The translations under genes were made by a program, and so were the position numbers. Below the pieces are notes generated by a model. That model had not been told where the DNA came from and ran no database searches. It was given only the letters and a program-made list of their open reading frames with translations. A stretch of DNA of 64,000 nt from Mycolicibacterium rutilum (GTDB lineage: Bacteria; Actinomycetota; Actinomycetes; Mycobacteriales; Mycobacteriaceae). The stretch lies in the NCBI RefSeq assembly GCF_900108565.1, contig NZ_LT629971.1, positions 5,766,001 to 5,830,000 on the forward strand, read 5' to 3'. Within the stretch, counting starts at the first letter, position 1. Every line of letters starts with the position of its first letter. Shown here in pieces: positions 33,865 through 41,676 of this stretch.

Positions 33865-35381
33865 CGGCGAGCCGAGCTGATCGCGGCCACCGCGAGCGCC
33901 GCAGTGGCCGACAGCACCGCCAGTACCGTCGTCGACGAGTGCAGCGCGGTCAGGAAGGCTTGCTGTGACGCCTCTGCGACCGGCCGGCCGCCCGGTCCCA
34001 GTGACTGCGCGATGCGCACGGCCTTGCCGAACCCGTCGGCGACCTCGTCGGCGAGCGGCCGGGGCAGCCCCGCCAGCCGCGTGCTCACCTCGGCGGCGTA
34101 GCGGTCGGCGAGCACCGAACCGGCGACGGCCATCCCGACCGCGGCGCCCAGTTCGCGGGTGGTGTCGTTAATCGCCGACGCCACACCCTGCTGGTCGTCG
34201 CGCAGCGCCAGCATGATCGTCGACGTCGCCGGCGCGGTGGCCAGTCCGATGCCCGCACCGATGATCACCGACGACAGCAGCAGGTTCGGGTACGACGAAT
34301 CCGGTTGCAGCAACAGCATGCTGGCGAAGCCGGCCGCGATCACCGCCAGCCCCGCGACCAGCGGACGCACCGGTCCCCAGCGCGGCACGATCCGGTGCGA
34401 GAGCACCGACAGCGCGACCACCGGCACCGCGAACGGAGCGAACGCGCCGGCGGCCGTCAGCGCCGAATAGCCGAGCACCAGCTGCGCGTACTGCATACCG
34501 AGGTAGAAGAACCCGAACGTCGCCGCGAACAGGGCGGTGATCGTCACCGCGCTCGCCGCGAGCAGCCGGTCGGTGAACAACCGCGGATCCAGCAGCGGTG
34601 CGGTCATCCGCCGTTCGGTCAGCACGAACAGCGCGGCGGCCAGCGCGCCGCAGCCCAGGCAGCCGAGGGTCCGCCAGTCCGTCCAGCCGCGGGTGGGGGC
34701 CTCGAGAAGCCCGAACACCACCAGCGCGACCGCGAGGGCGATCAGCAGCGACCCGAACCAGTCGATGCCCCCGGTGGCGTGCTCGCGCTCGGCGTCGGGC
34801 GAAAGCGTCAGCGCCGCAAGGAGAACGACGACACCGGCGCCCGCGAGCGCCCAGCAGATGGCCTGCCACTCGCCGTTGGCGAGCACCAGTCCGGACCCGA
34901 GCAGCCCCAACACCCCCGCGCAGCCGGCGACCGCCGCCCAGATGCCGATGACCTTCGCGCGCTCCTCGGCCGGGTAGGCCCGCGACAGCAGCGACAGGCC
35001 GGCGGGCATGACGAACGCGGCGCCGGCACCGGCCACCAACCGGGCGGCGATCACCTGTGTCGGGGCGTCGAACAGCACCGGCGCGGCCGACGCGATCGAG
35101 AACACCGCGAGCCCGCCGATCAGCGCGGCGCGCCGGCCGTAGCGATCGCCGATGGCGCCGGCCAGGAGCAACAGGCAGGCCAGCGCCAGCGTGTAGCCGT
35201 CGACGATCCAGTTCAGCTGCGTCTGGGTCGCCGAGGTCACGGCCGCGACATCGCCGAGTGCGGTGTTGAACGCGACCATCGAGCCGACCACCACCGCGAC
35301 GCTGAGGCAGCCGACGACCAGAGTCAGCATCCGCGACGACGGCGGCCCGTCGACTTTCGGCATCGGCGATACCTGCGTCAT
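33846..35381 (-). CDS. MFS drug transporter, DHA2 (EmrB/QacA) type
   Basis: A 511-residue transporter with 14 predicted transmembrane helices. Motif A is seen as LAGAIGDRYGRRAALIGG, motif C-like glycine/proline residues in AAVAGCAGVLGLLGSGLVLANGEWQ, and the N-terminal LNWIVDGYTLALACLLL is typical of the family. It likely exports hydrophobic drugs with proton influx. It lies 110 bp downstream of the FAD-monooxygenase and TetR genes on the same strand, suggesting one resistance operon that both modifies and exports a compound. The start is ATG 35381 (MTQVSPMPKV). Confidence 0.9.
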   Translation of the reverse strand: MTQVSPMPKVDGPPSSRMLTLVVGCLSVAVVVGSMVAFNTALGDVAAVTSATQTQLNWIVDGYTLALACLLLLAGAIGDRYGRRAALIGGLAVFSIASAAPVLFDAPTQVIAARLVAGAGAAFVMPAGLSLLSRAYPAEERAKVIGIWAAVAGCAGVLGLLGSGLVLANGEWQAICWALAGAGVVVLLAALTLSPDAEREHATGGIDWFGSLLIALAVALVVFGLLEAPTRGWTDWRTLGCLGCGALAAALFVLTERRMTAPLLDPRLFTDRLLAASAVTITALFAATFGFFYLGMQYAQLVLGYSALTAAGAFAPFAVPVVALSVLSHRIVPRWGPVRPLVAGLAVIAAGFASMLLLQPDSSYPNLLLSSVIIGAGIGLATAPATSTIMLALRDDQQGVASAINDTTRELGAAVGMAVAGSVLADRYAAEVSTRLAGLPRPLADEVADGFGKAVRIAQSLGPGGRPVAEASQQAFLTALHSSTTVLAVLSATAALAVAAISSARRTSSYE

Positions 35382-35491
35382 CCCGCACTCCTTAGCTTCG
35401 GGCGACCGCGCGCCGCCGACTTCGCATGGCGTCAGGGATTCGACGCAGAAGCGATGCGGGATGGGTGCCCGCGGCGGGTTATCCGAAACCC

Positions 35492-37009
35492 CTACCCGGC
35501 GCCGAACCAGCGCGCGAGGGCGACCCGCAGCGCGTCAGCCGCAGTGTCGTCGACCCGGTCCGCCGCCCAGGCCACGTACCCGTCGGGGCGGATCAACAGC
35601 GCCGCGGCGGGCGGCGGCGTCATGGTCGTGACCGCGGCGTCGACCCGGTCGGCCCACGCCGCAGCGGCCGCCGCCGCGGCGCCGCCGGACAGGTCGAGCA
35701 GCACCGCGCGCCCCCGGTGCAGGAGTTCGGCGACACGCCGACCGTCGTCGAGCACCAACTCCGGCACCATCCGCCCCGACAGCGGGTGTCCGTCGCCGAC
35801 GTCGTAGCGCACGTCGGAGCCCGCCAGCAGGTGCGCCAGATGTTCGACGACCACGCGGTGCTCGGCGAGCTCGCCGAACAGCGTGCGCAACGCGTCCACG
35901 TCGGGTCCGGGTGCCGCGAGCGCGAGCTGAGCCTGCGAGTGCATCATCACGCGCTTGCCGACCGGGTAGCGCTCGGACTCGTAAGTGTCGAGCAGGTCGT
36001 CGGAGTGCCGGCCGTTGACGACGGCGGCCAGTTTCCAGCCGAGGTTCACCGCGTCCTGCAGTCCGAGATTCAAGCCGGGCCCGCCCATCGGCGAGTGCAC
36101 ATGGGCCGCATCGCCGAGCAGCAGGACACGTCCGACCCGGTAGCGCTCGGCCTGGCGGGAGTTGATGTTCTCGAGCCGCCGAAGTGCATGTGGGCCCGCG
36201 GCTTTCGGGGTCTGCAGCGGTACGTCGACGCCGATGATCCGACGGACACTGGCCCACAGTTCGTCGAGGGTCATCGCGTCGTCGGCATCATCGACTGTCT
36301 GGCCGTACTCGGTGGTGCCCAGCAGCGGCCGTTCGGGCTCCAGCGGGAAGACGATGATGCTGCCGCGCTCGAATCGGTTGTAGCCGAACTTGAGACGGCC
36401 GAATTCGGGAATGTCGTATCCCTGACCGGGAACGAGCCATTCGTCGGGCAGCCCGACGTGCGCGATCCGGCTCACGATCGGCGATGTGTGGCCGAGAAAA
36501 TCGACGCCGAGGCGCTTGCGGACCATGCTGCGACCGCCGTCGGCACCGACCAGATAGCCGGCGCGCAGGCCGTAGGTCTGCCCCTCTGCGGCCACTGTCA
36601 CCGACACCGAGTCGGCGTGTGCCTCCAGATCGATCAGCTCGTGCCCCCAGCGGATGTCGACGCCCAGGCCGCGCGCGTGCTTCTCCAGCAGCCGCACCAG
36701 CAGCGGTTGCGTGATCAGCAGGGCGTGCATCGGGTTGTCGTCCAGCTCGAGGAAGCTCAGCGCCATCCCCGCGAACGGCCACCCGTACACCGGCCGCGGC
36801 GGACCCTCCTCGCCACCGAGCACGTGGTACAACCCGCGCATGTCGAGGTGCCGGATCACCTGGCCGACAAGGCCGTTGGCCTTCGGTTCGTCGCTCGGTC
36901 CGGGCAGCCGGTCGAGGACGACCGGGCGCACACCGGCGAGCGCGAGTTCACACGCCAGCAGCAGACCGTTCGGACCCGCCCCGCTGATCACCACACTCTC
37001 GCGGCTCAT
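35492..37009 (-). CDS. FAD-dependent aromatic monooxygenase (class A, Rox/TetX-like group)
   Basis: A 505-residue class A flavoprotein hydroxylase. The Rossmann FAD motif is VVISGAGPNGLLLACELALAG, the DG motif is LVGADGGRSMVRKRLGVDF, and the second FAD motif is VGRVLLLGDAAHVHSPMGGPGLNLGLQDAVNLGWKL (positions about 285-320). A C-terminal thioredoxin-like part is present. Relatives hydroxylate phenols or inactivate rifampicin and tetracyclines; the true substrate is unknown. The start overlaps the TetR stop (ATGA), showing coupling. A longer open frame upstream is a TetR shadow. Confidence 0.9.
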   Translation of the reverse strand: MSRESVVISGAGPNGLLLACELALAGVRPVVLDRLPGPSDEPKANGLVGQVIRHLDMRGLYHVLGGEEGPPRPVYGWPFAGMALSFLELDDNPMHALLITQPLLVRLLEKHARGLGVDIRWGHELIDLEAHADSVSVTVAAEGQTYGLRAGYLVGADGGRSMVRKRLGVDFLGHTSPIVSRIAHVGLPDEWLVPGQGYDIPEFGRLKFGYNRFERGSIIVFPLEPERPLLGTTEYGQTVDDADDAMTLDELWASVRRIIGVDVPLQTPKAAGPHALRRLENINSRQAERYRVGRVLLLGDAAHVHSPMGGPGLNLGLQDAVNLGWKLAAVVNGRHSDDLLDTYESERYPVGKRVMMHSQAQLALAAPGPDVDALRTLFGELAEHRVVVEHLAHLLAGSDVRYDVGDGHPLSGRMVPELVLDDGRRVAELLHRGRAVLLDLSGGAAAAAAAAWADRVDAAVTTMTPPPAAALLIRPDGYVAWAADRVDDTAADALRVALARWFGAG

Positions 37010-37623
37010 GAGGCGCTCGGATCCGGCAGTCCGGCGGCCACTTCGGCGAAGCCGGCGCGAATCAGCGTGGTGATCGGAACCGGTGGATCGGCCCGCACAT
37101 ACGTTTCGGTCGCCGCGTCTCCGACGGCCCGGACGACGGCGGCGACCAGGCGGGGATACATGTCCACCTCCGGGTCGGTGCCGGTGCGCTCGGCGACCAC
37201 GACCATCCACTCGTCGAACAGTTCTTTGGAGACCACGTCGCGAATTTCCGGTCGCATCAGCAGTTTTCGGATCTCCGCGAACTCCTCCCGGCTGGGTATC
37301 CGGTTCTCCGCGGCGTCCGAGTCGGCGAAGTCCTCCTCGAGCGGCGCCAGCACCGACTCGGTGATCGACGTCCACAGCGGCTCGTCGGCGGGCCGCTGGC
37401 GCAGCACCGCGATGCTGCGGCGCAGGCGTTCACTCTGCCGGTAGGCCAGCGCCTCGTACTTGCCGGTGAAGTAGTTGTTGAAGGTGCGCAACGAGACGCC
37501 GGCCAGCTCGGCGATCGCTTCGCGGGTCACCGAGTCCACGCCCCGCTCCAGGACCAGCTTGAGCGCGGCATCGCTCAGTGCGCGTTTGGTGTCGAGCTTC
37601 TTGCGTTCCCGCAGTCCGGTCAT
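37006..37623 (-). CDS. TetR-family regulator of the monooxygenase/MFS operon
   Basis: A 205-residue repressor. The helix-turn-helix is in residues 8-55 (TKRALSDAALKLVLERGVDS, then IAELAGVSLRTFNNYFTGKYEAL), followed by an all-helical ligand-binding domain. It is the first gene of a TetR-monooxygenase-MFS operon. A near-perfect 15-bp inverted repeat begins 22 bases upstream of its start and should be its own operator, so an inducer would release the whole operon. Confidence 0.92.
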   Translation of the reverse strand: MTGLRERKKLDTKRALSDAALKLVLERGVDSVTREAIAELAGVSLRTFNNYFTGKYEALAYRQSERLRRSIAVLRQRPADEPLWTSITESVLAPLEEDFADSDAAENRIPSREEFAEIRKLLMRPEIRDVVSKELFDEWMVVVAERTGTDPEVDMYPRLVAAVVRAVGDAATETYVRADPPVPITTLIRAGFAEVAAGLPDPSAS

Positions 37624-37644
37624 GCGGCCAGGCTAACCCGAAAC

Positions 37645-37676
37645 TTGCACAGCGGGCAAGATTGCCCGTTGAGCAA
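37645..37676. promoter_or_regulatory. TetR operator candidate (15-bp arms, 13/15 paired, 2-bp spacer)
   Basis: TTGCACAGCGGGCAA at 37645-37659 and TTGCCCGTTGAGCAA at 37662-37676 are inverse complements with two mismatches around a GA spacer. The site is 22 bases upstream of the TetR start. Confidence 0.75.
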
Positions 37677-37688
37677 ATTTACCGTCGG

Positions 37689-37751
37689 CGCCGAAACTGA
37701 GGTTGTGCAGGCTCCTACTCGCACTTTTTCTGCAGATCCTCAGTTTCGGCG
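37689..37751. repeat. Long-loop inverted repeat (14-bp perfect arms, 35-nt loop)
   Basis: CGCCGAAACTGAGG at 37689-37702 pairs with CCTCAGTTTCGGCG at 37738-37751. It lies between the DUF3017 gene end and the TetR operator. Its loop shares CTACTCG and a T-rich CTTT with the reverse complement of the loop at 21419. Confidence 0.82.
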
Positions 37752-37772
37752 AGCGCGCGGCGAGCGCGCGGG

Positions 37773-38066
37773 TCAGCTGGTGCCCAGCGGGTCGATCGTC
37801 CAGGCGATGTAGAGCATCGCCGCGCTCACCACCGCCGTCGTGACGACGTCGATCATCCGGCTGCGCACCGCCAGCAGCCCCGCGCGCTCGTCGCTAAGCA
37901 TCAACCGCAACCCCGCCGCGACGCCGACGCCGATCGCCATCACCAGCGCACCGCGCCGCCAGTACCCGGTGACCACGAGACCGAAGGCGGCAGCCAGGAT
38001 CAGGCCGACCAGCCAGAACGGCCACTGCCCCGCGAAAACCTTGCGCGCGAACTCCTTTGGGGTCAC
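37773..38066 (-). CDS. DUF3017 membrane protein
   Basis: A 97-residue protein with about three transmembrane segments (WPFWLVGLILAAAFGLVVTG, GALVMAIGVGVAAGLRLM, VVTTAVVSAAMLYIAWT) and the family feature LMLSDERAGLLAVRSR. DUF3017 genes follow folD throughout mycobacteria. The role is unknown. I start at GTG 38066 (VTPKEFARKV), which overlaps the folD stop by four bases (GTGA); the longer open frame upstream is a folD shadow. Confidence 0.88.
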   Translation of the reverse strand: MTPKEFARKVFAGQWPFWLVGLILAAAFGLVVTGYWRRGALVMAIGVGVAAGLRLMLSDERAGLLAVRSRMIDVVTTAVVSAAMLYIAWTIDPLGTS

Positions 38067-38920
38067 GTTGCGGCGAGTGCCTCCGCCCGCTCGACGACGT
38101 TGGTCAGCAGGAAGGCCCGGGTGAGCGGGCCGACGCCGCCGGGGTTGGGCGACACGTGGCCGGCCACCTCCCACACGTCGGGGTGCACGTCGCCGACGAG
38201 CTTGCCGTTGTCGTCGCGGCTGACCCCGACGTCGACGACGGCCGCGCCCGGCCGCACCATCTCCGCGGTCACCATGTGCGGGACGCCGGCCGCGGCGATG
38301 ATGATGTCGGCCTCCCGTGCGATCTCGGACAGATGCCGAGTCGCGGTGTGGCACAACGTGACTGTGGCGTTCTCCGAGCGACGGGTGAGCAGCAGGCCCA
38401 GCGGCCGCCCGACCGTCACACCGCGGCCGATGACGACCACGTGCGCGCCGGCGATCTCCACCTCGTAGCGGCGCAACAGGTGCACGATGCCGCGCGGCGT
38501 GCACGGCAGCGGCGCGGGCTCGTTGAGCACCAGCCGGCCCAGGTTCGTCGGGTGCAGGCCGTCGGCGTCCTTACCGGGATCCACCCGCTCCAGGGCGGCG
38601 TTCTCGTTGAGGTGCTTGGGCAGCGGCAGCTGCACGATGTAACCGGTGCACTCGGGATTGGCGTTGAGCTCGTCGATCGTCGCGTCGAGTTCGGCCTGGC
38701 TGATGTCGGCGGGCAGGTCGCGGCGGATCGAGTTGATGCCGACCTTCGCGCAGTCGGCGTGCTTACCGCGCACATAGGCGTGCGAGCCCGGGTCGTCGCC
38801 GACGAGCACCGTGCCCAGTCCCGGTGTGCGGCCGGCCGCGGTCAGCGCCGCAACCCGCTCCTTGAGGTCGACGAAGATCTCGTCGCGCGTGGCCTTGCCG
38901 TCCAGTGTCATCGCACCCAC
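38063..38920 (-). CDS. folD: Methylenetetrahydrofolate dehydrogenase / methenyltetrahydrofolate cyclohydrolase
   Basis: Bifunctional enzyme interconverting 5,10-methylene- and 10-formyl-tetrahydrofolate. The 285-residue protein has YVRGKHADCAKVGI (catalytic lysine), YIVQLPLPKHLNENAALERV, KDADGLHPTNLGRLV, the NADP site VVIGRGVTVGRPLGLLL, and the closing HVSPNPGGVGPLTRAFLL. I choose GTG 38920 (VGAMTLDGKATRDEIF), matching the N-terminus of the M. tuberculosis enzyme; the internal ATG at 38911 is an alternative. It diverges from the old yellow enzyme gene and is coupled to the DUF3017 gene. Confidence 0.96.
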   Translation of the reverse strand: MGAMTLDGKATRDEIFVDLKERVAALTAAGRTPGLGTVLVGDDPGSHAYVRGKHADCAKVGINSIRRDLPADISQAELDATIDELNANPECTGYIVQLPLPKHLNENAALERVDPGKDADGLHPTNLGRLVLNEPAPLPCTPRGIVHLLRRYEVEIAGAHVVVIGRGVTVGRPLGLLLTRRSENATVTLCHTATRHLSEIAREADIIIAAAGVPHMVTAEMVRPGAAVVDVGVSRDDNGKLVGDVHPDVWEVAGHVSPNPGGVGPLTRAFLLTNVVERAEALAAT

Positions 38921-38947
38921 GGGTGTCAGTCTGGCATGCTCCTCACT

Positions 38948-40165
38948 ATGAACACTCAGCCCAATGTGTTCACCCCGGCCAAGCTCGGCCCGGTGACGCT
39001 GCGCAATCGAATCATCAAAGCGGCGACGTTCGAGGCGTCGACGCCGAACGCGCTCGTCACCGACGAGTTGATCAACTACCACCGGCTGCCCGCCGCCGGC
39101 GGAGTCGGCATGACGACGGTGGCGTACTGCGCGGTGGCCCCCGGCGGGCGCACCGACGGCTGGCAGATCTGGATGCGCCCGGAGGCGGTGCCGGGTCTCA
39201 AGAGGCTGACCGAGGCGATCCACGCCGAAGGCGCGGCGATCAGCGCGCAGATCGGCCACGCCGGCCCGGTCGCCAACGCCAGGACCAACAAGGCCAAGGC
39301 GCTGGCACCGATCCGCTTCTTCAACCCGCTGTCGATGCGGTTCGCCAGGAAGGCCACCCGCGAGGACATCCGCGAGGTCACCGAGGCGCACGCCAGCGCC
39401 GCGCGGCTGGCGATCGAATCCGGCTTCGACGCCGTCGAGATCCACCTCGGCCACAACTACCTCGCCAGTTCGTTCCTCAGCCCGCTGCTCAACCGCCGCA
39501 CCGACGAGTTCGGCGGCTCGCTGGAGAACCGCGCCAAGGTCGCGCGCGGCGTGGTGCGCGCGGTCCGCCAGGCCGTCGAGAAGGAGGGCAACCCGATCGC
39601 GGTGACGGCCAAGCTCACCATGTCCGACGGTGTGCGCGGCGGGATCAGCATCGAGGAGTCGCTGCAGACGGCGAAGTGGCTCGAGGAGGACGGCGGGCTC
39701 GACGCCATCGAGTTGACCGCGGGCAGCTCACTGGTCAACCCGATGTACCTGTTCCACGGCGACGCACCGGTCAAGGAGTTCGCCAACGCGTTCAAGCCGC
39801 CGATCCGGTGGGGCATCCGGATGACCGGCAAGAAGTTCCTGCGCCAGTATCCGTACCGCGAGGCGTTCCTGCTACGCCATGCCAAGCAGTTCCGCGCCGA
39901 GCTGAAGATGCCGCTGATCCTGTTGGGCGGCATCACGAATCGCGAGACCATGGACCTGGCGATGGCCGAGGGTTTCGACTTCGTCGCGATGGGTCGCGCG
40001 CTGCTGGCCGAACCCGACCTGCTCAACCGCATCCAGGCCGACAGCTCGGTGCGCTCGATCTGCGACCACTGCAACAAGTGCATGCCCACCATCTACAGCC
40101 ACACCCACTGCGTGCTGACGGGCGCACCGGATCACTATCAGCCGGTGGTGCGCGGCTCCACGTAG
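38948..40165 (+). CDS. Old yellow enzyme family NADH:flavin oxidoreductase (Rv3359-like)
   Basis: A 405-residue FMN TIM-barrel reductase. The N-terminal VFTPAKLGPVTLRNRIIKAA, AQIGHAGPVAN, VEIHLGHNYLASSFLSPLLN with the catalytic histidine/asparagine-type segment, RTDEFGGSLENR, and the late GRALLAEPDLLNRI are standard. The C-terminal CDHCNKCMPTIYSHTHC is a cysteine cluster near the end; in larger relatives such a cluster holds an iron-sulfur centre. Substrate unknown. The upstream ATG at 38936 is a possible alternative start. Its 3' end overlaps a convergent secreted-protein gene by 28 bases. Confidence 0.9.
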   Translation: MNTQPNVFTPAKLGPVTLRNRIIKAATFEASTPNALVTDELINYHRLPAAGGVGMTTVAYCAVAPGGRTDGWQIWMRPEAVPGLKRLTEAIHAEGAAISAQIGHAGPVANARTNKAKALAPIRFFNPLSMRFARKATREDIREVTEAHASAARLAIESGFDAVEIHLGHNYLASSFLSPLLNRRTDEFGGSLENRAKVARGVVRAVRQAVEKEGNPIAVTAKLTMSDGVRGGISIEESLQTAKWLEEDGGLDAIELTAGSSLVNPMYLFHGDAPVKEFANAFKPPIRWGIRMTGKKFLRQYPYREAFLLRHAKQFRAELKMPLILLGGITNRETMDLAMAEGFDFVAMGRALLAEPDLLNRIQADSSVRSICDHCNKCMPTIYSHTHCVLTGAPDHYQPVVRGST

Positions 40166-40554
40166 GCCACCATCGGCTCGGTCACGAGTACCCGATCCCC
40201 TTCGGCGACAACGAGTTCCTTCGCGGAGAAGGTGTAGGCGACACCGTCGTTCTCGGCGTTGAACACACCGGCGCCGGTTCGGTCGGCGGCCAGCGTGAGC
40301 AGCGCATCGTCGCGGAGCCGGACGCCGCGGTACTGATAGCCGTCGCCGGTCTTGCAGATCACCACCAGCGCGCTGGCGGTGCGGCCGAACGCCACCCCGG
40401 ATGACGCGGTCTCGCAGCGGGCTTCGGTGCCGACGAATCCCCTGCCGTCGATGGCGACCGCTCCGCCTTGGGCATCGACCGTCGGCGCCAGCAGCGCGGC
40501 GACGACGCACAGTCCGGTCACTCCGATGAACAGCAGGGCCGCTCGGGACACCAT
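40138..40554 (-). CDS. Small secreted or membrane-anchored hypothetical protein
   Basis: A 138-residue protein I do not recognise. It begins with a signal/anchor helix (MVSRAALLFIGVTGLCVVAA, then ALLAPTVDAQ), followed by a beta-rich domain with two cysteines (ARCETASSG and VVICKTGDGYQYRG), probably a disulfide, and regular strands to the end. It lies between a TetR gene and the convergent old yellow enzyme gene, overlapping the latter by 28 bases. The TetR gene lies 62 bp upstream on the same strand, so they could share a transcript. Confidence 0.65.
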   Translation of the reverse strand: MVSRAALLFIGVTGLCVVAALLAPTVDAQGGAVAIDGRGFVGTEARCETASSGVAFGRTASALVVICKTGDGYQYRGVRLRDDALLTLAADRTGAGVFNAENDGVAYTFSAKELVVAEGDRVLVTEPMVAYVEPRTTG

Positions 40555-40616
40555 GCTCAATGGTGACCACGAACTCGCGCGGATTCCGCGCGACTCGCCG
40601 GACGACCGGCAAACTT

Positions 40617-41177
40617 TCAGTCGGCGATCAGCGCCGCGGCGCAGTCCGCGACGATCTCGTCGGCGCTGGGTGGGATCACCGCGCCGGCCGACAGGTGACG
40701 GCGCACGACCGCGTAGGGGATGTCGATGACGGCGGCGTTCACCCGGTCGGTGTCGGCGTGCAGATCCTTGAGCAGACGGCGCAGTTCCCGATGCAGGCGG
40801 CGGCGCCGCGCGGCCACGGCCGACGGCCAGTCCGCAGCGCCCAGCGCGTCGGCGCCGGCCAACAGGACCCCGGCCTCGCTCGGATTCTGACGACACCACG
40901 CCACGGTGAACCGGGCGCCGGCGACACATCGCTGACGCGCATCGCCCGGCGCCGAGAGCGCCGCGGTGAAACCCCCGACGAACCGCTCCTCGGTGCGCAT
41001 CCACAGTTCGGCGCAGAGGGCCGCCCTGCCTGCGAAGCGGTGATACATCGAGCCGCTCGGAGCGCCGGCCGCACGGGCCACCGCGGACATCGTCACCGCG
41101 GCGGGGCCCCCGTCGGCGAGCACCTGAGCAGCCGCGTCGAGGAGGTCGTCGACGGTGAACTGCGCGGGCCGCGGCAT
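40617..41177 (-). CDS. TetR-family regulator
   Basis: A 186-residue repressor. The HTH spans residues 5-55 (FTVDDLLDAAAQVLADGG, then VARAAGAPSGSMYHRFAGRAALCAELW). The C-terminal half is an Ala/Arg-rich helical ligand domain with two cysteines. It diverges from a SnoaL-like gene across only 49 bp, which contain a TAGAGAG/CTCTCTA palindrome on top of a TATAAT box, so it probably represses that gene and itself. Confidence 0.92.
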   Translation of the reverse strand: MPRPAQFTVDDLLDAAAQVLADGGPAAVTMSAVARAAGAPSGSMYHRFAGRAALCAELWMRTEERFVGGFTAALSAPGDARQRCVAGARFTVAWCRQNPSEAGVLLAGADALGAADWPSAVAARRRRLHRELRRLLKDLHADTDRVNAAVIDIPYAVVRRHLSAGAVIPPSADEIVADCAAALIAD

Positions 41178-41187
41178 CGCACTACCC

Positions 41188-41208
41188 TATAATAGAGAGC
41201 ACTCTCTA
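41188..41208. promoter_or_regulatory. TATAAT promoter box overlapped by TetR operator palindrome
   Basis: A consensus TATAAT -10 box lies at 41188-41193. From its last base runs TAGAGAG-CA-CTCTCTA (41193-41208), a perfect 7-bp inverted repeat with a 2-bp spacer. Repressor binding there would block the promoter of the SnoaL-like gene at 41227. Confidence 0.75.
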
Positions 41209-41226
41209 ATATTTGAAGGAGCGCCG

Positions 41227-41622
41227 ATGACCACCGCCACCGATGTCGCCCAGCGGCTCTACGCCGCGCTCGCCGCCGCCGACGGCGAAGCCCTTGTCGG
41301 ATTGCTGACCGACGACTTCGTCGGAACGGTCAGCGCGGGCATGCCCCATCAGGTCGGCGGCGTGCACCGCGGCGCGCTCGACATGATCGGGACCGTCTGG
41401 GGCCGCATCGCCGAGCTCTACGAGATGCATGTCGACCCGACCGAATACCTCGCCGTGGACGCCGACCGCGTGGTCGTGCTCGGCCGCTACCGGGGCCCGG
41501 CCCGCGACGGTGCGACGACCGTCGACGCCGACTTCGCTCACGTCATCACGACCCGCGGCGAGCGCATCGCGGCTTTGCGGCAGATCACCGACACCGCGAA
41601 CTGGCGAATCCCGCGGCGCTGA
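41227..41622 (+). CDS. SnoaL-like (NTF2-fold) protein
   Basis: A 131-residue NTF2-like protein, with TDVAQRLYAALAAADGEALVGLLTDDFVGTV opening the fold and VHRGALDMIGTVWGRIAELYEM and AHVITTRGERIAALRQITDTANW completing it. Members act as polyketide cyclases, epoxide hydrolases or ligand-binding proteins; no catalytic assignment is possible. AGGAG precedes ATG 41227. It is probably controlled by the divergent TetR regulator. Confidence 0.88.
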   Translation: MTTATDVAQRLYAALAAADGEALVGLLTDDFVGTVSAGMPHQVGGVHRGALDMIGTVWGRIAELYEMHVDPTEYLAVDADRVVVLGRYRGPARDGATTVDADFAHVITTRGERIAALRQITDTANWRIPRR

Positions 41623-41676
41623 CCACGGGTCGCACCTCCGCCGAAGCCGGCCCTCCTGCGGTTAGAGTTGGGCCCG

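Noticed and set aside
35492..37375. Extended 627-codon version of the FAD-monooxygenase
   Set aside because: The first 122 residues are the shadow of the TetR gene; the conserved protein starts at ATG 37009, coupled to the TetR stop.
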